A stretch of DNA of 64,000 nucleotides from Gammaproteobacteria bacterium (GCA_018222985.1 JAAEZG010000007.1:62001-126000); one strand, 5' to 3'; positions 28,861 to 37,678 are shown, counted from the first letter of the stretch. Notes: generated from the letters alone by a model not told the origin. Translations and numbers: made by a program.

Positions 28861-30353
28861 TGCGCCTGGTTATTCTCTTGCTCAGCTTGGTTGTGCTTAG
28901 TGCCTGCCAACAACTGTCTACCGAGCAACTATTAGAGCAACATCGTGAGGCTCAACTGCGGTTGGCAAACTTAAAGCAAACCGCGACACCATCGCCACAA
29001 CAGGCTTCGGCAATAAGCTATAGCGATGAGTTTTTTGTACCGCCGTTAGATGAACGGCATGCGCTACTACCTGACTGGAGCGCCAAACGCGTGAGTATTA
29101 CAGCTCAAGGTTTGGCGGCTGGCCATTTACTTGAGCAGGTGTTTGGCAATAGCTCGGCAACGGTACGTTTTAGTCGTGCGCAGTTAGCCCAAACTGAGGT
29201 GTTTATTCAGTTTGAGGGCAGCATTGCAGAGCTCATGCTTAAATTAGCGAGTCGTTTTCGCTGGCATTTGCAGTGGAGCAGCGACACTGTGGTTGTGCAT
29301 GAGTTTGAAGTTGCAGAATTTGACGTGGCCTTTATTGCGGGTGACACGAGCTATTTTTTAGGAAATCGCGATCGTCAGCAACAAACTCAGCTGGCGAATA
29401 ACGATGCACTTTCCGCTACGGCTATTAGTAATCAGAGCGAGCAGTTTTTAAATTTCAGTAGCGATGATTTATCGGTTTGGCACGACCTCGAACAAGCTGT
29501 GTCGATGTTACTGTCCGAACATGGACAGATGACCATCAATCAAAGTTCCACCTCAATACTTGTGCGCGATTATCCACAGCAAGTGGCGCAGGTGCGGGCG
29601 TACTTGGCGCAACAGAACGAGCGCTTGACTCGCCAGGTTGTTATCGACGTGCAAATTGTTGAAGTGACTTTTACCGATGAACAGCAATTCTCGATTGATT
29701 GGGATGCCGTGGTAAGTACCGCCGGTGGCGAGGGGGTGCTCGGCTTTGCTTCAGCGCAACTGAACCAGCTGAATGGCGGCCAAATGGTCTGGCAGCAACA
29801 AAGCGGCAAAGCCACGGGGTCACAGGTACTTATTGATGCACTTGAGCAACAGGGGTTGGTCACCACCAGCAATCATCCGCGGGTAGTCAGTTTAAATAAT
29901 CAAATTGCCAAAATAGTGCTGGAAGACAATGCCACCTACTTAGCTGCCGCCGGCAGTTCAGCCACCGCGAACGTCGGGCGGGCCGATATTTTGCAACCGG
30001 GTGTCGTTACAACAGGCTTTGAGCTGTATTTGCTACCGAGCATTCGCCACGGCGAAGTTATCTTGCAGCTATCTACCGAGTTATCCGATCTTGAGCGAAT
30101 TGATGAGGTTCGCTCGGGTGAACAAATGATACAAACGCCACACACCAATCGTAAAAAGTTCTTTATGAAAGCCTTGGTTGAACACGGGCAAACCTTACTC
30201 ATGAGCGGGCTGAAGAATGAACGTCAGCAAAATCAACGTCAGCAAAGCTGGTTGAGTTTACTGCTGGGGGGAGGTCAGAAAGCCGGCTCGCGGCGCAGTG
30301 AAACGCTAGTATTGCTAACGCCACACATTGTCGCGCGAGGCAACCGCTCATGA
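28860..30353 (+). CDS. pilN: Type IVb pilus lipoprotein secretin, PilN/BfpB-like
   Basis: The outer membrane channel through which the pilus exits. The signal MRLVILLLSLVVLSAC ends in a lipobox, so this is a lipoprotein secretin as in R64 PilN and BfpB. Periplasmic N-domains occupy about residues 75-260. The secretin domain starts near VVIDVQIVEVTFTDEQQFSI and contains NHPRVVSLNNQIAKI, VTTGFELYLLPSI and the end pattern TLVLLTPHIVARG. Start and stop overlap both neighbours (TAATG and ATGA), which implies coupled translation. Confidence 0.88.
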   Translation: MRLVILLLSLVVLSACQQLSTEQLLEQHREAQLRLANLKQTATPSPQQASAISYSDEFFVPPLDERHALLPDWSAKRVSITAQGLAAGHLLEQVFGNSSATVRFSRAQLAQTEVFIQFEGSIAELMLKLASRFRWHLQWSSDTVVVHEFEVAEFDVAFIAGDTSYFLGNRDRQQQTQLANNDALSATAISNQSEQFLNFSSDDLSVWHDLEQAVSMLLSEHGQMTINQSSTSILVRDYPQQVAQVRAYLAQQNERLTRQVVIDVQIVEVTFTDEQQFSIDWDAVVSTAGGEGVLGFASAQLNQLNGGQMVWQQQSGKATGSQVLIDALEQQGLVTTSNHPRVVSLNNQIAKIVLEDNATYLAAAGSSATANVGRADILQPGVVTTGFELYLLPSIRHGEVILQLSTELSDLERIDEVRSGEQMIQTPHTNRKKFFMKALVEHGQTLLMSGLKNERQQNQRQQSWLSLLLGGGQKAGSRRSETLVLLTPHIVARGNRS

Positions 30354-31492
30354 ATGAATGGTGTATTCAAGGCTGGCGACAGCAGTCCACTGACCGCGAG
30401 CAAATATTAGCTTGGCTTAGCGAGGCTAAACAGCTTGGTTTTGAACGCTATAATTTGTTCAAACAGGGGACTTGTTATTGGCTGTGTTGTGCTAGCTCAG
30501 AGCAATTTGACATCGTTGCGGCTATACGCAGTCAAGTTGATACGTCTGCCGCTGTGGTGGTGCAACAATGGTCGCAACAATTTGTTGTGGTCGCTTGGCA
30601 ACACCAAACGCTGCTGGCTTGCTGTCAATTTTCGGCAGATAAACATGGCCTTCAGAATTTTTTGTATGTTGCCCGAAATTGGTTAGATCCCCACCAAATA
30701 AATTGCGAATTGATTATTGCTGGCAGTAAAACACGTCGGCTATTTGATGGCATTGAGCAAACGCAAGATGCCAAAGTTATCGCTGAGTTTTCTTTTGAAA
30801 AATGGCCCAAGCTAGCCAAAATGCGTTCATTGCGTCAGTCACCACCATGGCTAAGACAGCGCATTTTGTTGCGCGGCATTGCCGTTGCCATGCTAGTCAC
30901 CACAGCATCGGTGTGGTGGTTTTGGCCGGCGCCGCCTACAGTCGCGGTGACGCCCCCACAGGCAATGCCTACACAGCCTGCGCCGCTGCAAGGTTGGCAA
31001 GCACAACAGGTTGCACATGTTGATCAATTACTTAGTCAGGTGAGTTTTTTGGCTGGGTGGAGAGTTTCGCAATGGCAGCTCAACGACCAGGGCGAGACGT
31101 TATCCTTGCACCAATCATATGGCTCTCATACCGATTTATTGATGCAGCTACCGTCGCAAAATTGGCAATTAGCCACGCACGGGCAGGGCGTTCAATTACA
31201 CCGGCAGCCGCCTGAGTATGCGGCTAGCGATGCGGTTGCACAAGCGGCAGTGAAGCATGATAACGCTGTGCCTGAAGCGCTAGATAAGGCATTGCTGCAA
31301 GCAGGGTTTCAGATCAACAGAACTGCCCAAACCATCGAGCTTCAACATCTTGTATTTGACCCCTTTACGCCGGCTCAGTGGCGCCTATTTATACGCTGGC
31401 TAAGCGCTCAACCCAACCTACGAATTCAGCAAATACTGGCGACACCCGAACATTTAAGTTGGCGTTTAACAATTACCGTGCAACAACCGTAA
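30350..31492 (+). CDS. pilO: Type IVb pilus accessory protein PilO (R64 type)
   Basis: A 380-residue bitopic inner membrane protein. The N-terminal 175 residues are cytoplasmic (beginning NEWCIQGWRQQSTDREQILA), a single helix spans about 176-197 (LRGIAVAMLVTTASVWWFW), and the Pro-rich rest is periplasmic. This topology and gene place fit R64 PilO, which combines the inner-membrane roles split between PilM and PilN in type IVa systems. The family call rests mainly on order and topology; sequence marks are weak. ATGA overlap with the secretin. Confidence 0.7.
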   Translation: MNEWCIQGWRQQSTDREQILAWLSEAKQLGFERYNLFKQGTCYWLCCASSEQFDIVAAIRSQVDTSAAVVVQQWSQQFVVVAWQHQTLLACCQFSADKHGLQNFLYVARNWLDPHQINCELIIAGSKTRRLFDGIEQTQDAKVIAEFSFEKWPKLAKMRSLRQSPPWLRQRILLRGIAVAMLVTTASVWWFWPAPPTVAVTPPQAMPTQPAPLQGWQAQQVAHVDQLLSQVSFLAGWRVSQWQLNDQGETLSLHQSYGSHTDLLMQLPSQNWQLATHGQGVQLHRQPPEYAASDAVAQAAVKHDNAVPEALDKALLQAGFQINRTAQTIELQHLVFDPFTPAQWRLFIRWLSAQPNLRIQQILATPEHLSWRLTITVQQP

Positions 31493-31504
31493 AAGGACTT
31501 ATTC

Positions 31505-31930
31505 ATGTATACATTGGCTTTTATTTTGGCACTAAATACGCCTAATGCAGCAAGTACTGCTGGCGCAAAGCCTCCGAATCCAATTCACCAGCTTAGGGAA
31601 AGTGAAATGGCCGAGCGATTGGCACAAACAGAAGCAAAACGTTTGCAACTGGAGCTGCAAATTGCCAAATCAAAACACGCCATCGCGCAGTTAAATAATA
31701 CCGAGCAAGCACCATCAGCCATAGCACAAGAACTTAGTGGGTACGAGCTACTGGGCATTGTGACCGTTGGCGAGCGAAGTGACATTATGCTGCGCTTAGG
31801 CGAGCAAATTATTCGTTTAGAAAACGGGGTGGCTGGGCCGATGCAGCTTACCGCAAATATTGAGAAGAACTGGGTTCGCTTGCAGCGCTACGGGCGCTTT
31901 CGTGACCTGCCTATTGTGCAAGGTTGGTAG
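31505..31930 (+). CDS. pilP: Type IVb pilus biogenesis protein PilP
   Basis: A 141-residue exported protein with a short signal (MYTLAFILALNTPNAAS), a coiled coil at about residues 30-62 (ERLAQTEAKRLQLELQIAKS) and a small C-terminal beta domain (YELLGIVTVGERSDIMLRLG). PilP proteins link the inner membrane complex to the secretin. AGGA precedes the ATG. It ends two bases before the ATPase start. Confidence 0.65.
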   Translation: MYTLAFILALNTPNAASTAGAKPPNPIHQLRESEMAERLAQTEAKRLQLELQIAKSKHAIAQLNNTEQAPSAIAQELSGYELLGIVTVGERSDIMLRLGEQIIRLENGVAGPMQLTANIEKNWVRLQRYGRFRDLPIVQGW

Positions 31931-31932
31931 TT

Positions 31933-33321
31933 ATGTTGATGATGAGCGATGAGCAACTTAGCCGCTGCGAAGTGCCGATAGGGCTGTTGGACCGGTGTTT
32001 GCAGTTAACTGATTTATTTCAACAACAAGACGTCGCAGTTTTGATGACTAGCGATGGTATGCTAGTGGCGAGTGAGCAAGCCTGGCAGCAAAAAATGCTA
32101 GAGCTGGTTAACTTGATTGCTTGTGCAGCACTACAAGGGCTGTTGATCAAAGCGTATATGGTTGCTGACGGGCGAAGTATTCGTGGCCAGCTGCATGATG
32201 CGGATGCGAAACGTCAATTTGGTACACAAACCGACACGGTTGAGCTTGACCACACCCGAGCCCAGCAAGCGCTAGAAGATCTTGTGCTACAGGCATTGGT
32301 GCTAGAGGCTTCGGATATTCATTTACTGTTTTTACCAAGCCATGCAGCGCTCGCTTTTCGCGTTCATGGCCGCTTAGTGGGGCAAGTTGAGCGTAACCGT
32401 GAAACCATGGCAGCAGCCATTGCGGCAGCGTTGAACACGCGCTCGGAAGATTTTCGCGAGCTATTCGATGAACAACGTCTTTCCAGTGCGAGTATATCCT
32501 TGTCTGTTATGCATGAGCAGGCCATCAAAAATTTGCGCCTGCGCGTGCAAAAATCCCCCACGCGTAACGGCTTTGCGGTGACCATGCGTATTCAGGCAGA
32601 GCATGAACAGGCGCGTGTATTAGCGGAGTTAGGCTTGCCTAGCGAGCAATTGCAGAGCATTCATCAGTTATTGCAAAACCCTGCAGGACTACTTGTGGTT
32701 GCAGGCCCTACTGGGCAAGGGAAAACGACCACGCTTGCGGCCATTAATTGGGCGATTCCGCGCACCGCTAAAGTCATTTCATTGGAAGATCCGATAGAGA
32801 TCATTCAACCCTATATTGAGCAAAAGCCGGTTATTGCCGATCACCAAGAGTTAAATTTTGCGAACATGGTGCGTGTTGCGTTGCGGGAAGATCCGGATGT
32901 TATTTCGATAAGTGAAATTCGTGACCAAGCCACAGCGAAAGCAGCATACACCGCGGCACTTACAGGCCACTTGGTTACAGCCACCGTACATGCGCACGAT
33001 ACCTTTGGCGTTATACAGCGCTTATTAGACTTAGGGCTCAGTGCCGAGTCGCTGGCGCAAGTTGGCGTGCTGCGAGGCGTATTGGCACAGCGGTTGGTGG
33101 TAAAAATTTGTTTAGCATGTGAAGGCACAGACCGTGGTTGTCCGCAGTGCCATGGTAATGGCGTGATTGGTCGGCGTTTAGTTGCTGAGCTGTTAGTGGT
33201 TGATGAACGCGTTCGTGATGCCATTCGACATGGTGACCTTGAAGCCTGTCGTAATGAGCTCATGCAGGGTGGATGGTCGGCGCTTGATGAACAATTGCAG
33301 CAGGCCGACTTATGCATTTAG
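31933..33321 (+). CDS. pilQ: Type IVb pilus assembly ATPase PilQ (GspE/BfpD family)
   Basis: The cytoplasmic hexameric ATPase driving pilus assembly. Walker A is GPTGQGKT (about residues 258-265), the Asp box is SLEDPIEIIQP, the Walker B region is DPDVISISEIRDQATAK and the His box is GHLVTATVHAHD. A tetra-Cys zinc motif follows (CLACEGTDRGCPQC). The frame extends three codons upstream to a TTG, but the ATG at 31933 has AAGG nine bases ahead. The Walker B Gly seen in most relatives is Ser here. The 3' end overlaps pilR by ten bases. Confidence 0.9.
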   Translation: MLMMSDEQLSRCEVPIGLLDRCLQLTDLFQQQDVAVLMTSDGMLVASEQAWQQKMLELVNLIACAALQGLLIKAYMVADGRSIRGQLHDADAKRQFGTQTDTVELDHTRAQQALEDLVLQALVLEASDIHLLFLPSHAALAFRVHGRLVGQVERNRETMAAAIAAALNTRSEDFRELFDEQRLSSASISLSVMHEQAIKNLRLRVQKSPTRNGFAVTMRIQAEHEQARVLAELGLPSEQLQSIHQLLQNPAGLLVVAGPTGQGKTTTLAAINWAIPRTAKVISLEDPIEIIQPYIEQKPVIADHQELNFANMVRVALREDPDVISISEIRDQATAKAAYTAALTGHLVTATVHAHDTFGVIQRLLDLGLSAESLAQVGVLRGVLAQRLVVKICLACEGTDRGCPQCHGNGVIGRRLVAELLVVDERVRDAIRHGDLEACRNELMQGGWSALDEQLQQADLCI

Positions 33322-34334
33322 CTCGAACCAGACAACTTGCATTGCTGGAAGACTTTGCGCTGGGCTTAACCGATGGTTTAAGCCCGCTGCAATGCTGCCA
33401 TGCGCTATATGACAATGCACGACGATTAAAACTCAGCACCGAACAACGTGTGATCATTCATTTAATTCAGCAGTTAAACCAAGGCAAGCCTCTCGGCCCA
33501 GCGCTTGATAAATGGTTTGCGGCAGATTTAGTCATGTTAGTTGCGGTAGGTGAGCATAGCGGCATTCTAGAGCAGTTGCTGCAACAGCATCAGCACTTTG
33601 AGCGTCAGCGTCAACAAGCCTGGCAGCAGTTTTGGAAGCCCTTGTTATATCCGCTAGCCATGATGGCGTTAGCCTTTGTGGCTATTTATTTTATTGGTCA
33701 CGGGGTTATGCCGAAATTAGCAGCTTCGTTGCCAGAATCACAATGGCCCATGCTAAGCCGAGTGCTCTTGCTAGCAACCCATAGCGTGATTATACCGGCC
33801 GTATTGTGTGTCGTATTGTTCGTGGTGATATGGAGCTGGGGGCCGCCACTACTAATTAACTTTGGTTGGCGATGGTGTCGGTTATTAAGTCATTACGGCG
33901 CGTTTTTAATTCAACGCTACTTTAGCGCCGTTTTGTTGCTGCAAACCACCACGGTATTAATGCAAGCCGGAACTAGCTTAGATAAGTCTTTTGCTGCCAT
34001 TCAGCGCTATGGTTCAAACACGCTTGGCGTCCACATGCAAGAGATGCGCAGAAAGCTTGCTCAGGGTGAGCGGCGCTTGCCGCAGATATTTGATACTGGC
34101 TTACTTTCGGCGCGAATGCTGTTCCGGTTGGGCAATGGCAGTCGCAATGCAAGTGAACAGGGAACCTTATTGCGTGTTGCAAGTTATGCTGCACTCGATG
34201 CCACGCAAGCGTTAACGCGTTTGCGAACAGGCTTACAGGTGTTTTGCTACGGGGTCATTTTTGCACTACTGGTGATTATGCTTGGCGGTATGGGCACCAT
34301 GTTAATGCAATTGACGCAGCAATCGTCTTTGTAG
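33312..34334 (+). CDS. pilR: Type IVb pilus inner membrane protein PilR (GspF family)
   Basis: A 340-residue polytopic platform protein that partners the assembly ATPase. It has the duplicated GspF layout: cytoplasmic helical domain (about 1-105), membrane helices near 112-132 and 153-172, second cytoplasmic domain (about 190-295, with LMQAGTSLDKSFAAIQRYGS) and a last helix (YGVIFALLVIMLGGMGTMLM). The ten-base overlap with pilQ implies coupled translation. Confidence 0.85.
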   Translation: MHLARTRQLALLEDFALGLTDGLSPLQCCHALYDNARRLKLSTEQRVIIHLIQQLNQGKPLGPALDKWFAADLVMLVAVGEHSGILEQLLQQHQHFERQRQQAWQQFWKPLLYPLAMMALAFVAIYFIGHGVMPKLAASLPESQWPMLSRVLLLATHSVIIPAVLCVVLFVVIWSWGPPLLINFGWRWCRLLSHYGAFLIQRYFSAVLLLQTTTVLMQAGTSLDKSFAAIQRYGSNTLGVHMQEMRRKLAQGERRLPQIFDTGLLSARMLFRLGNGSRNASEQGTLLRVASYAALDATQALTRLRTGLQVFCYGVIFALLVIMLGGMGTMLMQLTQQSSL

Positions 34335-34374
34335 CCTTTATTTTTTAAATTCTATTTTCACAACGGAGTGTTTT

Positions 34375-34815
34375 ATGAAATCACAACAAGGATTTACGTT
34401 CATTGAAGTGCTTACAGTGCTGTCTATTATTGCTTTAGCGACAATTGGCTCGCTGGCGTTACGAGATTGGGCTGTGGGCAATTCACGTATCAGCGAAGCA
34501 AAAAATCAAGTAATCACCATTCAATCTGGAGCGCAATTATGGCGGCCGCGAACCGGTGACTTGACGGGTATTAGCATGACCGCAATGTCATCGATTGCCG
34601 CGGTACCTGAAGTATGGGGTAGCGGTACCGGCATCAACCCATGGGGCGGTGATGTGAATGTATCGGTTGATGGTGCAGATACGTCACGTTATGTCATTAC
34701 CGTAAGCGGTATTGGACAAGCTGCGGAAGGTGCGCGACTTGCACATGATTTCACTGAGTACGCAATTGATAGTAGCTTTTCTGGTGGCACATTAACCCTG
34801 AAGTTCCAGGGGTAA
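34375..34815 (+). CDS. pilS: Type IV pilin PilS-like, probable major subunit
   Basis: A 146-residue prepilin. MKSQQG is the leader; cleavage after Gly6 leaves FTFIEVLTVLSIIALATIGS, with Phe at +1 and the conserved Glu at +5. The globular domain is small and Gly/Ser rich (WGSGTGINPWGGDVNVSVDG) as in R64 and related PilS proteins, and has no Cys pair. The leader is short, of the type normally processed by the general peptidase PilD; no peptidase gene is in this operon. GGAG precedes the ATG. Position and strong ribosome site suggest it is the main pilin. Confidence 0.8.
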   Translation: MKSQQGFTFIEVLTVLSIIALATIGSLALRDWAVGNSRISEAKNQVITIQSGAQLWRPRTGDLTGISMTAMSSIAAVPEVWGSGTGINPWGGDVNVSVDGADTSRYVITVSGIGQAAEGARLAHDFTEYAIDSSFSGGTLTLKFQG

Positions 34816-34818
34816 TTC

Positions 34819-35013
34819 ATGGCAATTTTTCAGTGGGTTATTGCATTGGCCGTGCTCGCTGTGGCGGTGATCGGAGGTACGCAGTTTTACCATGCGATAC
34901 AGCAACAGATGCACCAGCAGCAACAAATTGCGGCAGATAAGCAACTGCTCATTGAACGGTATCGGCTGCAGCATCAGCTGCAGCGACATCGCCAATTCTT
35001 AATGGTGTATTAA
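34819..35013 (+). CDS. Small membrane-anchored coiled-coil protein in the pilus operon
   Basis: A 64-residue protein of unknown function starting three bases after pilS. One N-terminal helix (FQWVIALAVLAVAVIGGTQF) is followed by a Gln/Arg-rich amphipathic segment (QQQMHQQQQIAADKQLLIER). It lacks the Gly/Glu+5 prepilin signature. Its place would suit a shortened PilM-like accessory protein, but nothing in the sequence proves that. Tight spacing and an intact frame argue that it is real. Confidence 0.55.
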   Translation: MAIFQWVIALAVLAVAVIGGTQFYHAIQQQMHQQQQIAADKQLLIERYRLQHQLQRHRQFLMVY

Positions 35014-35034
35014 GCGTAACAACAAGGAATCACG

Positions 35035-35751
35035 ATGCAAAAACAAGGATTTGTATTGCTCGAGGTGATTACTGCTGTGGTCATACTCAGTACATTAATG
35101 GTCGTGACCACTCAAGTGTGGCAGTCGATGGCGAAAAACCGCTATCAACAGGAGTGGGTAACCGATGCCGAAATGATTCGCCAAGCGTCGCTTGATTATT
35201 GGGGAAGCCAAGGCGCGCCGCCGACCGTGTTAAATGACATTTTTACGCCAGCGCAATTGGCTACCTTAGCGCAACCATGGCAGCAATCTTGGAGTTTGCT
35301 GGAAACAGAGAACTGGCTGGAGCTTAGTTTAACGGCGCCATCAGCGGCAGATGCAAAGTGGTTTGCTAGCCAAATAGCCGGTGCCTTTGTACAAGCAGAG
35401 CGCATTGTTGTGCCAATTTGGCAACCCGTTGGGAATACCAGTACAGAGCACTTGTTGCATAGAACCAATGTGTTTGGCAAACCGCACTTGAACAGTATGG
35501 AAGCTGATTTAGATATGACAAATCAAGCAATCAACAATGTCGGCACATTGAGTGTGAATCAAGTAACCGCGGACGCCATTCAAGCACGCACTATTTTCGG
35601 CACGCAGGTTCGCGCGAGTACAATTGATGTTGACACGCTTCAGGTTACCGACGTGATCACGCCATACAATAGCCTAAGTGACCTAGCCTATTGGGTTGGT
35701 GAATATGAGCAACTTTGGGAAAGCTGTAAACAGCAGGGCAAATGTACTTGA
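35035..35751 (+). CDS. pilV: PilV-like minor pilin or tip protein of the type IVb pilus
   Basis: A 238-residue prepilin with leader MQKQG, then FVLLEVITAVVILSTLMVVT (Glu at +5). A pilin-like globular part (about 30-150) is followed by a repetitive stalk: MEADLDMTNQAINNVGTLSV, then VTADAIQARTIFGTQVRAST. This pattern is like the segment of R64-type PilV just before the shufflon-variable end. The C-terminus is short and ends in two Cys (ESCKQQGKC). No inverted repeats or recombinase for tip switching are present. Overlaps the next gene by ten bases. Confidence 0.65.
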   Translation: MQKQGFVLLEVITAVVILSTLMVVTTQVWQSMAKNRYQQEWVTDAEMIRQASLDYWGSQGAPPTVLNDIFTPAQLATLAQPWQQSWSLLETENWLELSLTAPSAADAKWFASQIAGAFVQAERIVVPIWQPVGNTSTEHLLHRTNVFGKPHLNSMEADLDMTNQAINNVGTLSVNQVTADAIQARTIFGTQVRASTIDVDTLQVTDVITPYNSLSDLAYWVGEYEQLWESCKQQGKCT

Positions 35752-36434
35752 GGCGTAAAACCCAAGTGGGGGCTAGTGCTGTTGAGGCTACGCTGCTGTT
35801 GCCGTTGGCTTTGTGGCTAGGTTTAGCGGCTTTGCAGCTATTGTGGATTTTTTGGGCACAGCAAACGTTACACAATACCGGTCATTACGTGTTACGCAGC
35901 GGCCAAATAGGTCATGCGCAAGAATCGGCTATGCAAAACACCTTGGCAACGGGAATGTCTTCTGTTGAATTACAGTGGTATGCAGAGCCGCTAGACGATG
36001 ATCATCGTCAACAGCGTGCGTCAGCTATTCGTGCATCGGCAAAATCGATGCTTCATGCGCGGCTAGCTTCTCAAGTGATTGTGCACAGCCCAACCGATGC
36101 GGAACAAGCGCGTTACCGTGAGCAGCGCTTTTCACTGCCTGGCCATGAATGGATTGACGAAATAGCCATTGATCACGCGCAAGCACGTACGTCGACGTTA
36201 ACCCCTGAGGCCACACAGTTGTGGTTGGCTGCGCGGCAACTGGACATTGAAATTTGGTGGTGTTTACCGCTGCGGGTGCCATTAGTGGCGCCCGCATTAC
36301 AGTCGTGGTGGCAGCTTGTGGACAACCCTGCACAACGCTTTTGTCGAATGCGTGAGCCATTGGTCGGTTACCCCCTTTGGCCGCTAGTTACGCGGCGCAA
36401 GGGCCCGATGATGTCAGGTTTTCGGCTGGATTAG
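35742..36434 (+). CDS. TadE-like pseudopilin at the end of the pilus operon
   Basis: A 230-residue protein with a class III leader: MYLRRKTQVG, then ASAVEATLLLPLALWLGLAA, with Glu at +5 after Gly10. The G-A-S-A-V-E pattern and following hydrophobic run are typical of TadE/TadF proteins of Flp pili rather than of R64-type minor pilins. The rest is a soluble domain of no recognised family, with four Trp near IEIWWCLPLRVPLVAPALQS. It starts inside pilV and ends seven bases from the stop of convergent folD. Confidence 0.6.
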   Translation: MYLRRKTQVGASAVEATLLLPLALWLGLAALQLLWIFWAQQTLHNTGHYVLRSGQIGHAQESAMQNTLATGMSSVELQWYAEPLDDDHRQQRASAIRASAKSMLHARLASQVIVHSPTDAEQARYREQRFSLPGHEWIDEIAIDHAQARTSTLTPEATQLWLAARQLDIEIWWCLPLRVPLVAPALQSWWQLVDNPAQRFCRMREPLVGYPLWPLVTRRKGPMMSGFRLD

Positions 36435-36441
36435 TTGTCGG

Positions 36442-37314
36442 TTATTTGGCTTGGGTTAAAGGCGCATGCCAGGTATCACAAGCCTGCAAGGTATTTTGCA
36501 TGAGCGTGGCCACCGTCATGGGGCCGACACCGCCTGGTACAGGGGTAATATACGATGCACGTTGCTCAGCAACGTCGAATTCAACATCGCCCACTAATTG
36601 GCCTGTAGGCAAACGGTTAATACCCACATCAATAACTACCGCACCTGGCTTAATCCACTCGCCTGGAATAAAGTCTGGCTTGCCTACCGCAACAACAAGG
36701 ACATCGGCGCGTTGCACGTGTTCTTTTAAGTCGTTGGTAAAACGGTGGCAAACGGTGGTTGTCGCACCGGCTAGCAGCAGCTCTAGGCTCATGGGGCGGC
36801 CAACAATGTTGGAAGCGCCAACCACCACGGCGTTTTTGCCGTGTAAGTCTAGGCCAATAAAATCGAGTAACGTGATAACTCCGCGCGGGGTACAAGGGCG
36901 CAGTGCTGGGTTACGTTGGGCTAAACGGCCCATGTTGAACGGGTGAAAGCCGTCAACGTCTTTAAACGGGTTAATACGCTCTAAAATCGCTTGCGCGTCG
37001 AGCCCTTGTGGCAATGGCAGTTGCACCAAAATACCGTCGACTTCAGCATCGGTATTTAGTTGGTCAATTAAGGCTTCGAGTTCAGCTTGGCTAGTTGTGG
37101 CTGGCAAGTCGAATGCTTTTGACACAATACCGACTTCTTTGCAGGCGTTCCGTTTGCTGCCGACATACACTGCTGAAGCGGGGTCTTCACCCACCATAAC
37201 AACAGCGAGCCCAGGCGCACGTGCGCCAGCGGCTAATCGAGCGGCCACACCTTGTTTTACTTGTTCACGAACTTGTTGAGCTACTTGCTTGCCATCAATA
37301 CGTTGCGCCGTCAT
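36442..37314 (-). CDS. folD: Methylenetetrahydrofolate dehydrogenase/cyclohydrolase FolD
   Basis: Bifunctional enzyme of one-carbon metabolism interconverting methylene-, methenyl- and formyl-tetrahydrofolate. The N-terminal part has [20 protein letters not shown] with the catalytic Lys, then [10 protein letters not shown]. The NADP region is [19 protein letters not shown], and [15 protein letters not shown] closes the family signature. The frame is open sixteen codons further, but the ATG at 37314 aligns with the normal start [12 protein letters not shown]. Next to tRNA genes and tig as in Pseudomonas. Confidence 0.96.
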   Translation of the reverse strand: MTAQRIDGKQVAQQVREQVKQGVAARLAAGARAPGLAVVMVGEDPASAVYVGSKRNACKEVGIVSKAFDLPATTSQAELEALIDQLNTDAEVDGILVQLPLPQGLDAQAILERINPFKDVDGFHPFNMGRLAQRNPALRPCTPRGVITLLDFIGLDLHGKNAVVVGASNIVGRPMSLELLLAGATTTVCHRFTNDLKEHVQRADVLVVAVGKPDFIPGEWIKPGAVVIDVGINRLPTGQLVGDVEFDVAEQRASYITPVPGGVGPMTVATLMQNTLQACDTWHAPLTQAK

Positions 37315-37513
37315 TGCTTTAAGTACCTTTATTAAGATGTGCGGTAAACGAACCTGAACCAAAAGACTAAAACGCGCTTATTTTCGCATGTTTTTATCAC
37401 AGGTTGTAGCGTTACTGTGGGGCAATCAACGATTGTTTTCATAAAGCTTTTGCATATTATTCGTCCAAGCTGTTGTTATTTTCAGCAGTTAGCTATTTCT
37501 CTTAAAAAAATGT

Positions 37514-37542
37514 TTGACGCTGCCATGCCCAACAGGTAATAT
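37514..37542 (+). promoter_or_regulatory. Sigma-70 promoter of the tRNA cluster
   Basis: TTGACG, a 17-base spacer and TAATAT, followed by a GC-rich stretch (TCGCCCCCG) where transcription would begin. Such a discriminator is typical of stable RNA promoters under stringent control. It lies about 60 bases before the first tRNA. The 287 bases between folD and this tRNA hold no gene. Confidence 0.7.
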
Positions 37543-37601
37543 TCGCCCCCGTTGTCAGGCCGCGTCCTGCACGGGATTTTAACGCTTTATAAGAAGTATG
37601 T

Positions 37602-37678
37602 CGGCGAGTAGCGCAGCTTGGTAGCGCACTTGTTTTGGGTACAAGGGGTCGCTGGTTCGAATCCAGTCTCGCCGACCA
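37602..37678 (+). tRNA. tRNA-Pro (TGG), first copy
   Basis: A 77-base cloverleaf with encoded CCA. Acceptor stem CGGCGAG pairs with CTCGCCG; the anticodon loop is TTTGGGT, giving anticodon TGG; the T arm has GGTTCGAATCC. Identical over its whole length to the copy at 37920. Confidence 0.96.
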
